Notes: generated from the letters alone by a model not told the origin. A stretch of 6,516 bases of DNA from Novosphingobium sp. (GCA_009885425.1 VFKS01000456.1:1-6516); one strand, 5' to 3'. Counted from the first letter of the stretch, positions 1-6,426 are shown. Numbers and translations are program-made.

Positions 1-1706
1 GGATCGAAAGCGTCGTCGCGCACGAATACTTCCACAACTGGTCGGGCAACCGGGTGACCTGCCGCGACTGGTTCCAGCTGAGCCTGAAGGAAGGCTTCAC
101 CGTGCTGCGTGATCAGCTGTTCAGCCAGGACATGGGCAGCGCTGCGGTCAAGCGGATCGAGGACGTGCGGGTCTTGCGCAGCGCCCAGTTCCCTGAAGAC
201 TCGGGGCCATTGGCGCACCCGATCCGGCCCGATTCGTATCAGGAGATCTCCAACTTCTACACCTCGACGGTCTATAACAAAGGCGCCGAAGTCATCCGGA
301 TGATGCGGACCTTGGTGGGGGCCGATCGGTTCCGCGCGGGCACCGATCTGTATTTTGAGCGCCACGATGGCCAAGCGGCGACTTGCGAAGATTTTGTCAG
401 CGCGATCGAGGATGGGGCGGGGGTTGACCTTGGCCAGTTCCGGCTGTGGTACAGTCAGGCTGGGACCCCCAGAGTAACCGCGCAGCTTGGCCACGACGGC
501 GATGTGGCGACACTGAGCTTGCGGCAGGAAGTGCCCGCCACGCCAGGGCAGGCCGACAAACTGCCAATGGTGATCCCGTTGGGGCTGGCGTTGTTCGATC
601 CGGTCACTGGTCAGCACCAAGGCGAACAACTGGTGGTCCTCGACCGGGCCGAGATGGAGTTTTCCTTCCCCGGCTTTGCCGCGCGCCCGGTGCTGTCGAT
701 CAATCGCGGCTTTTCGGCGCCGGTTACGATCACGGCGGATACCAGCGGCGCTGATCTGGTGTTCCTGGCGGCGCACGATGACGATGCCTTTGCTCGCCAA
801 GAAGCGTTGCAGCAGCTGGAGGTTCAGCATTTGGTTGGGGCGTTGAACGGGGCCGATGTTGCCGCCGGTGCAGCCGCCATTGCCGATGCCCTGGCCAGGG
901 TCATTTCCGATCCTGCGCTCGATGATCTGATGCGCGGCGAGTTGATGATCCTGCCGGGCGAGGCCTATTTGGCCGAACAGTTTGCCGCCGCTGATCCCGG
1001 GGCGATCCGGGCCGCGCGTGAGGCACTGAAAGCGCAGCTGGGCGCTGCACTCCAAGATCAGCTGGTTGGGCTTCATGCCCGCGCCAGCGCGGTGCCTTAC
1101 GATTTGTCTGCCAGCGCCAAGGGCGCCCGCAAGATCAAGACTCAGGCGCTGGCCCTGCTTGCCGCCGGGGTGCCCGATCTGGCCGCTCAGTTGGCCGCCG
1201 CGCAGTTTGATGGGGCCGACAATATGACCGACCGGCAAGGCGCACTGATGGTGCTGTGCGGCCTGGAAACCCCGCAGCGGGCGGAAAAGTTGGCGCAGTT
1301 TCATACCCGCTATGCCGGAAACGCGCTGGTGATCGACAAGTGGTTTTCGCTTCAGGCGGGGTCGCTCCACCCGGCAGTGCTCGATCATGTTCGTGCGCTG
1401 GCGAACCACCCAGAGTTCATGTTGAATAACCCCAACCGGGCCCGCGCGCTGTATATGGCGGCGGCGGTCAATGCCGGGGCGTTCCATGCGGTGGACGGCG
1501 CAGGCTACCGGCTGATCGCCGATCTGATTCTCAAGCTTGATCCGCTCAATGCCCAGACGGCAGCACGGTTCGTTGCTCCGCTGGGGCGCTGGCGGCGGAT
1601 CGAGCCGGGCCGGTCGGCACTGATGCGGGCCGAACTGGAGCGGATCGTCGCCGCTCCGGGCCTGTCGAAAGACACCTTCGAGCAGGTGAGCAAAAGCCTT
1701 GGTTGA
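1..1706 (+). CDS. pepN: Aminopeptidase N (M1 family), 5' end outside window
   Basis: Zinc metallopeptidase that removes N-terminal residues from peptides in the cytoplasm. The frame is open from base 3, giving 567 visible residues. Zinc motif HEYFH is at visible residues 7-11, and the third ligand Glu30 follows after 18 residues in LSLKEG, the M1 HExxH-x18-E pattern; Glu8 is the catalytic base. The TVYNKGAEVIRM stretch (Tyr91) matches the transition-state tyrosine of E. coli PepN. Then come a beta-rich DUF3458 domain (about 146-245) and an alpha-helical C-terminal domain (about 250-567). In E. coli PepN (870 residues, from memory) about 570 residues lie from the zinc motif to the end, so this end is complete and about 290 residues are missing upstream; the GAMEN substrate motif is off-window. 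Its stop overlaps the start of pgeF. No frameshift or missing key residue seen. Family assignment is very secure. Confidence 0.97.
   Translation, partial: IESVVAHEYFHNWSGNRVTCRDWFQLSLKEGFTVLRDQLFSQDMGSAAVKRIEDVRVLRSAQFPEDSGPLAHPIRPDSYQEISNFYTSTVYNKGAEVIRMMRTLVGADRFRAGTDLYFERHDGQAATCEDFVSAIEDGAGVDLGQFRLWYSQAGTPRVTAQLGHDGDVATLSLRQEVPATPGQADKLPMVIPLGLALFDPVTGQHQGEQLVVLDRAEMEFSFPGFAARPVLSINRGFSAPVTITADTSGADLVFLAAHDDDAFARQEALQQLEVQHLVGALNGADVAAGAAAIADALARVISDPALDDLMRGELMILPGEAYLAEQFAAADPGAIRAAREALKAQLGAALQDQLVGLHARASAVPYDLSASAKGARKIKTQALALLAAGVPDLAAQLAAAQFDGADNMTDRQGALMVLCGLETPQRAEKLAQFHTRYAGNALVIDKWFSLQAGSLHPAVLDHVRALANHPEFMLNNPNRARALYMAAAVNAGAFHAVDGAGYRLIADLILKLDPLNAQTAARFVAPLGRWRRIEPGRSALMRAELERIVAAPGLSKDTFEQVSKSLG
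1684..1690 (+). promoter_or_regulatory. Ribosome binding site deciding the pgeF TTG start
   Basis: AGGTGAG lies inside the last codons of pepN, 8 bases before the TTG at 1699. It matches the anti-Shine-Dalgarno complement well. A TGA in the pgeF frame at 1687-1689 rules out any start further upstream. The next usable codon, a GTG at 1732, has only a weak AGAA before it. The site supports TTG initiation and coupling of pgeF translation to pepN. Confidence 0.6.
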
Positions 1707-2457
1707 GCCGGTTGAAGTCAACCGCGCAGAAGTGCTGCAAGGGCTGCCGCATGGCTTCCTCGGTCGGCGCGGCGGGGTTTCCTGTGGCGTCGTGGCTGGG
1801 CTCAACCTGGGGCTTGGCACCGGCGATGCCGCGGTGGCCGAAAACCGGACCCGCGCAGTCGCAGCGGTGTTGCCCGGCGCGCGGCTCGTTACGGTCTATC
1901 AGGTCCATAGTGCCAGTTGCGTGGTGGCAGGGGACTGGAGCACGGCGGACCGGCCCCATGCCGATGCGCTGGTCACCAACCAACCGGGCACGCTGCTCGG
2001 CATCCTGACCGCCGATTGCGCGCCGGTGCTGCTGGCCGACCGGCGGGCCGGAGTGGTTGGTGCGGCTCACGCTGGTTGGAAAGGCGCGGTTGCCGGAGTG
2101 ACCGATAGCACTATCGCCGCGATGGAAGCGCTAGGGGCCAGGCGCGGAGATATCGTCGCCGCGATCGGCCCGTGCATTGCCCAGCCAAGTTACGAGGTCG
2201 ATTCAGGGTTCCAGCAGCGGCTGCTTGGCGACGACCAAGCCAACGCCCGGTTTTTCGCCGCCGGGCGCTCCGATCACTGGCAGTTTGACCTGGAAAGCTA
2301 CGTTGCCGGACGGTTGGAGCAGGCCGGAATCTGCTCGGTCGAGCGGCTTGGGCTGGACACCTATCCCGATGATTCGCAGTTCTTTTCCTTCCGCCGCGCG
2401 ACCCATCGGGGAGAACCTGACTATGGCCGCCAAATGTCCTTGATCGGGCTCGATTGA
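1699..2457 (+). CDS. pgeF: Peptidoglycan editing factor PgeF / laccase-domain (YfiH family) protein
   Basis: Cytoplasmic protein of 252 residues. The family's metal ligands are present: His70 in YQVHS, Cys107 in TADC and His124 in AAHAGWKG. Also visible are the N-terminal HGFLGRRGG, the IGPCI motif (156-160) and a C-terminal FSFRRATHRGEPDYGRQ stretch. In E. coli the protein is reported to correct mis-incorporated amino acids in muropeptide precursors; related family members act on purine nucleosides, so the older label polyphenol oxidase should not be taken literally. The start is TTG, overlapping the pepN stop (TTGGTTGA shared). It gives an N-terminus of usual length before HGF; GTG at 1732 would shorten it by 11 residues. 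No T-rich terminator follows, only a bulged hairpin. Family is secure; the exact substrate here is inferred. Confidence 0.93.
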   Translation: MVEPVEVNRAEVLQGLPHGFLGRRGGVSCGVVAGLNLGLGTGDAAVAENRTRAVAAVLPGARLVTVYQVHSASCVVAGDWSTADRPHADALVTNQPGTLLGILTADCAPVLLADRRAGVVGAAHAGWKGAVAGVTDSTIAAMEALGARRGDIVAAIGPCIAQPSYEVDSGFQQRLLGDDQANARFFAAGRSDHWQFDLESYVAGRLEQAGICSVERLGLDTYPDDSQFFSFRRATHRGEPDYGRQMSLIGLD

Positions 2458-2496
2458 GCCAGTTTCCCTAAGTGCAACAGCTATGCACAAATTGGC
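2458..2496 (+). repeat. Bulged hairpin directly after pgeF
   Basis: GCCAGTTT (2458-2465) pairs with AAATTGGC (2489-2496) with one G-T wobble. Inside it GTGCA (2472-2476) pairs with TGCAC (2484-2488) around a 7-base loop, leaving a 6-base bulge on the left. In total 13 pairs form, starting on the base after the pgeF stop. No T-run follows, so it is not a classic intrinsic terminator; it could slow RNA decay or be a weak or factor-dependent end. The pairing is seen; the role is inferred. Confidence 0.4.
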
Positions 2497-2505
2497 AGTT
2501 GGCAG
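2492..2505 (+). repeat. Tandem heptamer TTGGCAG x2
   Basis: Two perfect head-to-tail copies of TTGGCAG. The second copy includes the -35 element of the candidate petABC promoter, and the first overlaps the right arm of the preceding hairpin. A third TTGGCA occurs at 2575-2580. It may be a binding site for a regulator or a chance duplication. Confidence 0.35.
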
Positions 2506-2527
2506 GGCGCGGCATCGAGTCTATCAG
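2499..2527 (+). promoter_or_regulatory. Candidate sigma-70 promoter for petABC
   Basis: TTGGCA (2499-2504, 5 of 6 to TTGACA) is separated by 17 bases from TATCAG (2522-2527, 4 of 6 to TATAAT). It would give a transcript starting near 2534 and a leader of about 150 bases before petA. A GAGTC site (2517-2521) touches the -10 element; GANTC is the target of the alphaproteobacterial CcrM methylase. It is the best-scoring pair I found by eye in the 228-base gap. Readthrough from pepN-pgeF is an alternative. Confidence 0.35.
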
Positions 2528-2549
2528 GCCCGCCAAACCGACTGGGCAG

Positions 2550-2564
2550 GCTGCATCTTGCAGC
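2550..2564 (+). repeat. Hairpin 1 in presumed petA leader
   Basis: GCTGCA and TGCAGC form a perfect 6-base inverted repeat around the 3-base loop TCT. No T-run follows. It is the first of three short dyads spaced about 40-46 bases apart (centre to centre) before petA. Confidence 0.4.
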
Positions 2565-2596
2565 GCACGGGCGGTTGGCATAGGGGCCTCGCAAGG

Positions 2597-2610
2597 GGCT
2601 TTCCAAAGCC
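2597..2610 (+). repeat. Hairpin 2 in presumed petA leader
   Basis: GGCTTT and AAAGCC are perfect inverted repeats with a 2-base centre; as RNA this would be a 5-pair stem with a 4-base loop. It lies within a purine-rich stretch and is not followed by T residues. Confidence 0.35.
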
Positions 2611-2636
2611 GGGATTTAAGGGGGTCGTTTCAGTTG

Positions 2637-2649
2637 GGTGCAGTGCACC
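2637..2649 (+). repeat. Odd palindrome GGTGCAGTGCACC before petA
   Basis: A perfect 13-base dyad with a single central base, ending 36 bases before the petA ATG. As DNA it is shaped like a dimeric-regulator half-site pair. As RNA it would be a 5-pair stem with a 3-base loop upstream of the ribosome binding site. No known regulator is matched. Confidence 0.35.
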
Positions 2650-2685
2650 TGCCGGGGCGGCCACAACAACAGGATCGGTTCGACC

Positions 2686-3252
2686 ATGGCATATGATGCT
2701 GGCATCGACACTCCGGCCGCACCGGGCGGCGAAGGAGTGCGGCGGCGCGATTTCATCAATATCGCAGCGGTCAGCGCAGCCGGCGCTGGCGGGGCTGCGG
2801 TGCTCTATCCGCTGATCAGCCAGATGGCCCCTTCGGCCGACGTGCTGGCGCAGGGTACGGCTGAGGTTGATATCAGCGCGGTTCAGCCCGGTCAGGCGAT
2901 CAAGGCGGTGTTCCGCAAGCAGCCGCTGTTCATTCGCAACCTGACCGCGGTTGAGATTGAAGAAGCGAACAAGGTTGATGTGGGCAGCCTGCGCGATCCC
3001 CAGACGCTGAAGGAACGAACCAAGGAAGGCCATGAGAACTGGCTGATCACGATGGGTGTGTGTACCCATCTGGGTTGCGTTCCCTCTGGTGCCGCTACGG
3101 GTGAAGTGAAGGGTGAGTTCGGCGGGTATTTCTGCCCTTGCCACGGTTCACACTACGATACCGCCGCGCGCATCCGTAAGGGCCCGGCCCCGAAGAACCT
3201 GCAGGTACCGGAGTACAAATTCACCTCCGACACTGTCGTCACGATCGGCTGA
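2686..3252 (+). CDS. petA: Ubiquinol-cytochrome c reductase Rieske iron-sulfur subunit
   Basis: The 2Fe-2S subunit of complex III takes an electron from ubiquinol at the Qo site and passes it to cytochrome c1. It has 188 residues, usual for the family. A twin-arginine motif (RRRDF, residues 19-23) precedes a hydrophobic stretch (about 24-47), the uncleaved Tat signal-anchor expected for this subunit. Cluster box I CTHLGC (126-131) and box II CPCHGS (150-155) supply ligands Cys126, His128, Cys150, His153 and the Cys131-Cys152 disulfide. Ser155 and Tyr157 are the residues that raise the redox potential in high-potential Rieske proteins. The Pro-loop reads KGPAP (165-169). The ATG at 2686 has AGGA 11 bases upstream; an in-frame GTG at 2638 would add 16 unlikely residues (MQCTCRGGHNN...). 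First gene of petABC; petB follows after 11 bases. Confidence 0.97.
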   Translation: MAYDAGIDTPAAPGGEGVRRRDFINIAAVSAAGAGGAAVLYPLISQMAPSADVLAQGTAEVDISAVQPGQAIKAVFRKQPLFIRNLTAVEIEEANKVDVGSLRDPQTLKERTKEGHENWLITMGVCTHLGCVPSGAATGEVKGEFGGYFCPCHGSHYDTAARIRKGPAPKNLQVPEYKFTSDTVVTIG

Positions 3253-3263
3253 GGTAACAGAAC

Positions 3264-4547
3264 ATGAGCTTCCCTTGGGCAAATGAATACAAGCCGAGCC
3301 ACCCCGCGATGGTGTGGATGGACGAGAAGCTTCCGCTTCCCCGGCTCGTCTACAACGCAGTCGGCGGCGGCTATGAAGTACCGCGCAACCTCAATTATTT
3401 CTGGAATTTCGGGTTCCTGGCCGGGCTGTGCCTGATCATCCAGATCATCACCGGTATTGTTCTGGCGATGCATTATGCCGGCGATGCCCGGCTGGCGTTT
3501 GATTCGACCGAGCACATCATGCGCGACGTCAACTGGGGCTGGCTGATGCGCTATACCCACGCGAATGGCGCTTCGGCGTTCTTTGCGGTGATCTATCTGC
3601 ACATCTTCCGCGGGTTCTACTACGGATCGTACAAGGCTCCGCGCGAAATGATCTGGCTGCTGGGCGTCGTCATCTTCCTGTTGATGATGGCGACTGCGTT
3701 CATGGGCTATGTTCTGCCGTGGGGCCAGATGTCGTTCTGGGGCGCGCAAGTGATCACCGGGCTGTTCTCGGCGATCCCGCTGGTCGGCGAGGGCTTCCGC
3801 GAATGGCTGCTGGGCGGCTATTCACCCGATAACGCCACGCTTAACCGGTTCTTCTCGCTGCACTTCCTGCTGCCGTTCGTGATCCTGGGCGTGGTTATCC
3901 TCCACGTCTGGGCGCTGCACATCCCCGGCTCTTCGAACCCGACGGGCGTCGATGTGAAGGACAAGAGCGATACAGTGCCGTTCTACCCTTACTACGTCGG
4001 CAAGGATGGCTGGACGGTTGGTCTGTTCATGGTGATTTTCAGCCTGTTCGTGTTCTTCATGCCAAACGCGCTGGGCCACCCGGATAACTACATCCCGGCC
4101 AACCCGATGCAGACCCCGGCGCATATCGTTCCCGAATGGTACTACTGGCCGTTCTACGCGATCCTGCGGGCCTTCACGGTCGATTTCCTGATCGTCCCGG
4201 CTAAGCTGATGGGCGTATTGGCGATGTTCTCGGCGATCCTGGTGTGGTTCTTCCTGCCCTGGCTCGACAAATCGCCGGTTCGTTCGGCGAATTATCGCCC
4301 GATGTACCGCAAGTTCTTCTGGTTCGGGCTGGTCCCAGCGATGCTGGTGCTGTTCTACTGCGGCGGCGCTCCGGCTGAAGAACCCTATGTGATGCTGAGC
4401 CAGCTCGCGACGCTGTACTACTTCGCTCACTTCCTGATCATCGTCCCGATCGTCTCCTCGATCGAGCGCCCCGATCCGCTGCCGTTTTCGATTACCGAGG
4501 CTGTCCTCGGCAACGATAACAAGGCTGCGCTGGGCGGCCAGGGCTGA
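3264..4547 (+). CDS. petB: Cytochrome b of the bc1 complex
   Basis: Integral membrane core of complex III with two b hemes and the Qo and Qi quinone sites. It has 427 residues and eight predicted membrane helices (about 48-70, 98-119, 130-151, 196-217, 250-268, 312-333, 350-367, 380-400). Heme ligands are His99 and His200 (bL) and His113 and His214 (bH), both pairs 14 residues apart as in mitochondrial and proteobacterial cytochrome b rather than b6. The Qo-site PEWY is at 290-293, and the cd1 region reads [20 protein letters not shown]. Length and ends are those of a free cytochrome b, not the b-c1 fusion of some rhizobia. GAGG lies 9 bases before the ATG. Middle gene of petABC, with petC starting 26 bases after its stop. 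No missing functional residue seen. Confidence 0.98.
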   Translation: MSFPWANEYKPSHPAMVWMDEKLPLPRLVYNAVGGGYEVPRNLNYFWNFGFLAGLCLIIQIITGIVLAMHYAGDARLAFDSTEHIMRDVNWGWLMRYTHANGASAFFAVIYLHIFRGFYYGSYKAPREMIWLLGVVIFLLMMATAFMGYVLPWGQMSFWGAQVITGLFSAIPLVGEGFREWLLGGYSPDNATLNRFFSLHFLLPFVILGVVILHVWALHIPGSSNPTGVDVKDKSDTVPFYPYYVGKDGWTVGLFMVIFSLFVFFMPNALGHPDNYIPANPMQTPAHIVPEWYYWPFYAILRAFTVDFLIVPAKLMGVLAMFSAILVWFFLPWLDKSPVRSANYRPMYRKFFWFGLVPAMLVLFYCGGAPAEEPYVMLSQLATLYYFAHFLIIVPIVSSIERPDPLPFSITEAVLGNDNKAALGGQG

Positions 4548-4573
4548 ACTCCTAGAGAGGGACTAGAGACACC

Positions 4574-5395
4574 ATGATCCGCATCATCTCTCTCGCAGTC
4601 GGCGCGTTTTTCTCGCTGGCCTTGCTGCTCGGCTTTGGCACCGGGCTGGTGAGCTACATCAGCGAACCCCCGGCCAAGACCGCTGAAAAGCTGTTTGTGA
4701 AGCATGACCTCAAGCCGCTGAAGCTGGCCAGCGATGGCCCGTTCGGCAAGTTTGACGAAGCCCAGTTGCAGCGCGGCTTCGCAGTTTATCAGGGCGTTTG
4801 CGCTTCGTGCCACGCGATCAAGCAGGTCGCCTATCGCGATCTTGAAAAGCTGGGCTACAACGAAGCTGAAGTGAAGGCGATTGCCGCCAAGGCAACCATT
4901 GCCGCCAAGGACCCCTTGACTGGTGAAGTCAAGGATCGGCCCGGCCTGCCCGCCGACAAGTTCCCGCCGGTGGTCTATGCCGGGGTTGGCAATCCGCCAG
5001 ACCTGTCGCTGATCACCAAGGCCCGGGAAGGCGGCGCGGCCTATATCTATTCGCTGCTGACGGGCTATGAGGCCAGCCAGCCGGCGGAACTGGTCAAGAA
5101 GTTCCCGGATTCCAAGACCGGCGCGAATATGCATTACAACCCGTATTTCGCGAACCTCAACATCGCGATGGCAGCGCCGCTGGCGTCGGACGATTTGGTC
5201 ACCTATTCGGACGGGACCAAGGCGACCAAGGACCAGATGGCCCAGGACGTATCCGCCTTCCTGGTCTGGACGGCCGAGCCGGAGCTTGAAAAGCGTCATC
5301 AGACCGGGTTCGTCTGGCTGCTGTTCATGATCTTCGCGACGGTGCTCGGCTATATGTCCTACCGCAACATCTGGGCGGAAAAGAAGGGCCACTGA
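4574..5395 (+). CDS. petC: Cytochrome c1 of the bc1 complex
   Basis: Membrane-anchored c-type cytochrome that takes electrons from the Rieske cluster and gives them to soluble or membrane cytochrome c on the periplasmic side. It has 273 residues. Heme attachment motif CASCH is at 76-80 with His80 as proximal ligand; the distal ligand is Met199 in NIAMAAPL. PPDLSLITKARE (141-152) and GPFGKFDEAQLQRGF (55-69) are typical c1 stretches. The C-terminal anchor spans about 245-262 and ends in a charged tail (EKKGH). The N-terminus is hydrophobic (about 3-29) but lacks a clear AxA signal-peptidase site before SEPPA. The ATG is preceded by AGAGAGGGA, ending 11 bases upstream. Last gene of petABC; the terminator begins 22 bases after the stop. 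Confidence 0.97.
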   Translation: MIRIISLAVGAFFSLALLLGFGTGLVSYISEPPAKTAEKLFVKHDLKPLKLASDGPFGKFDEAQLQRGFAVYQGVCASCHAIKQVAYRDLEKLGYNEAEVKAIAAKATIAAKDPLTGEVKDRPGLPADKFPPVVYAGVGNPPDLSLITKAREGGAAYIYSLLTGYEASQPAELVKKFPDSKTGANMHYNPYFANLNIAMAAPLASDDLVTYSDGTKATKDQMAQDVSAFLVWTAEPELEKRHQTGFVWLLFMIFATVLGYMSYRNIWAEKKGH

Positions 5396-5417
5396 GGCTG
5401 ATCTGCCGCAGACAAGA

Positions 5418-5458
5418 AAAAGGCCTCGGCACCGTAAAGTGCCGGGGCCTTTTCTTTT
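5418..5458. terminator. Bidirectional intrinsic terminator shared by petC and aqpZ
   Basis: A 15-pair stem (5418-5432 with 5439-5453, one G-T pair) closes a 6-base loop CGTAAA. On the + strand the stem ends in TTTT and runs into CTTTTG; on the - strand it ends in TTTTT followed by CTTG. It lies 22 bases after the petC stop and 18 bases after the aqpZ stop, so the position fits termination from both sides of this convergent pair. Confidence 0.92.
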
Positions 5459-5471
5459 GTGGCCATTGCGG

Positions 5472-6173
5472 TCAGTCGTTGTCGGCCAGCAAGGTCCGAT
5501 AGCCGATCCCGCCGAGCACGCCGCCGATCATCGGCGCCAGCCAGAACAGCCACAGTTGCTGCAAGGCCACGCCGCCTTCGACCAGCGCCGGGCCGGTGCT
5601 GCGGGCTGGGTTGACCGAGGTGTTGGTGATCGGGATCGAGATCAGGTGGATCAGGGTCAGCGCCAGGCCGATCGCGATCGGGGCGGCACCGGCTGCGGCC
5701 AGCTTGTGGGTCGATCCCATGATGATCATCAGGAGCATCGCAGTCAGCAGCACTTCGGTGACAAAGGCTGCGCCCATGCCGAACTTGCCGGGCGATGCGC
5801 CGTCAAAGCCATTGCTGGCGAGCTTCCCAGCCCCCAGCTCCCACCCGGGTTGGCCCGTTAGCAGCCAATATAGCGTAAACGCTGCGATAATCGCGCCGAC
5901 CACTTGTGCGATAATATAGGGCAGCACATCCCTCTGCGCGAACCGTCCGCCGGCCCACAGCCCGACGGTCACCGCCGGATTGAAATGCCCGCCAGAAATA
6001 TGCCCCACGGCATAGGCCATGGTCAGCACGGTCAGGCCAAAGGCCAGACTGACCCCGGCATAACCAATTCCCAATGTTGGAAAAGCAGCGGCAAACACCG
6101 TGCTGCCGCAGCCGCCAAAAACCAGCCAGAATGTTCCGAAAGTCTCTGCCCACAGGGCTCTTGTATCGGGCAT
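5472..6173 (-). CDS. aqpZ: Aquaporin Z, water channel
   Basis: Inner-membrane tetrameric channel for rapid water flux. It has 233 residues (E. coli AqpZ 231) with six membrane helices (about 8-30, 35-57, 82-104, 130-153, 160-182, 205-226). Both pore motifs are intact: NPA at 65-67 (HFNPAVT) and 188-190 (SVNPARS). By alignment with E. coli AqpZ the selectivity filter is Phe45, His176, Thr185, Arg191, the water-specific set rather than the wider glycerol-facilitator one. The N-terminal [16 protein letters not shown] and [21 protein letters not shown] also match AqpZ closely. The chosen ATG has a strong GGAGG 5 bases upstream; an in-frame ATG at 6185 would add MEGT but overlaps that site. Convergent with petC and divergent from tRNA-Gly. 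Function is very secure. Confidence 0.97.
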   Translation of the reverse strand: MPDTRALWAETFGTFWLVFGGCGSTVFAAAFPTLGIGYAGVSLAFGLTVLTMAYAVGHISGGHFNPAVTVGLWAGGRFAQRDVLPYIIAQVVGAIIAAFTLYWLLTGQPGWELGAGKLASNGFDGASPGKFGMGAAFVTEVLLTAMLLMIIMGSTHKLAAAGAAPIAIGLALTLIHLISIPITNTSVNPARSTGPALVEGGVALQQLWLFWLAPMIGGVLGGIGYRTLLADND

Positions 6174-6178
6174 TGTCC

Positions 6179-6183
6179 CCTCC
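6179..6183 (-). promoter_or_regulatory. Ribosome binding site deciding the aqpZ start
   Basis: On the - strand GGAGG is followed by GGACA and then ATG (6171-6173), an optimal spacing. The competing ATG at 6185-6183 overlaps this site and has only a weak AAGAAG before it, so the shorter start is preferred. Confidence 0.65.
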
Positions 6184-6229
6184 ATCTTCTTGCGCCGGCC
6201 TCGCGGCGGAGGAGAAGCTGCTCTTGCAT

Positions 6230-6256
6230 TTTACTAAGGTAAAGCAGTATTTACTG
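6230..6256. promoter_or_regulatory. Two adjacent dyads with TTTACT direct repeat upstream of aqpZ
   Basis: TTTAC-TAAG-GTAAA (6230-6243) is followed by CAGTA-TT-TACTG (6245-6256). The two contain TTTACT at 6230 and 6250, exactly 20 bases apart, or about two helical turns. It is an AT-rich island in a GC-rich spacer, 57-83 bases before the aqpZ ATG. On the - strand TAAAAT (6233-6228) could be a -10 element, but no good -35 is spaced correctly (CAGTAA at 17). The symmetry is seen; an operator role is inferred and no regulator is recognised. Confidence 0.4.
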
Positions 6257-6274
6257 TAGGTTGGGCGCTGCGGA

Positions 6275-6303
6275 TTGACCACGGCCCAGCTCTGACGCAT
6301 AGG
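6275..6303 (+). promoter_or_regulatory. Candidate promoter for tRNA-Gly
   Basis: TTGACC (6275-6280, 5 of 6 to consensus) is 17 bases from CATAGG (6298-6303, 3 of 6). Transcription would start near 6310, about 18 bases before the tRNA. The stretch after the -10 (GCGGTCGCACGCC) is GC-rich, as in stable-RNA promoters under stringent control. The weak -10 keeps confidence moderate. Confidence 0.42.
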
Positions 6304-6327
6304 GCGGTCGCACGCCTTCTGGCGCTC

Positions 6328-6401
<74 letters not shown>

Positions 6402-6426
6402 GACTTCCTTCCGCCATGCAACCTTC

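Noticed and set aside
2638..2685. Longer petA start at GTG 2638
   Set aside because: The extra 16 residues (MQCTCRGGHNN...) are not Rieske-like, would place the twin-arginine motif too far from the N-terminus, and cut into the 13-base dyad; ATG 2686 has an AGGA upstream.
2472..2815. Open frames starting at 2472 and 2483 that fill the pgeF-petA gap
   Set aside because: They have no Shine-Dalgarno, the second runs about 130 bases into petA in another frame, and composition is Arg/Gly-rich like a random GC-rich frame. The gap is better read as regulatory DNA.
2524..4430. Series of antisense open frames (2524-3144, 3153-3749, 3822-4430) opposite petA and petB
   Set aside because: Same explanation: shadows of real genes in GC-rich DNA, with low-complexity charged translations. 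An antisense RNA cannot be excluded, but nothing in the sequence supports a protein.
4427..5392. 321-codon open frame antisense to nearly all of petC
   Set aside because: It is the complement of a strongly supported gene; GC-rich codon use in petC removes antisense stops. The translation is Arg/Gln/His-rich with no recognisable domain and no plausible ribosome site.
6174..6185. aqpZ start at the upstream ATG (MEGT extension)
   Set aside because: That ATG overlaps the strong GGAGG that is ideally placed for the ATG at 6173; the shorter product also matches AqpZ length better.
5596..6259. + strand open frames opposite aqpZ
   Set aside because: They lie opposite a complete, motif-bearing aquaporin gene and show no domain or initiation signal.
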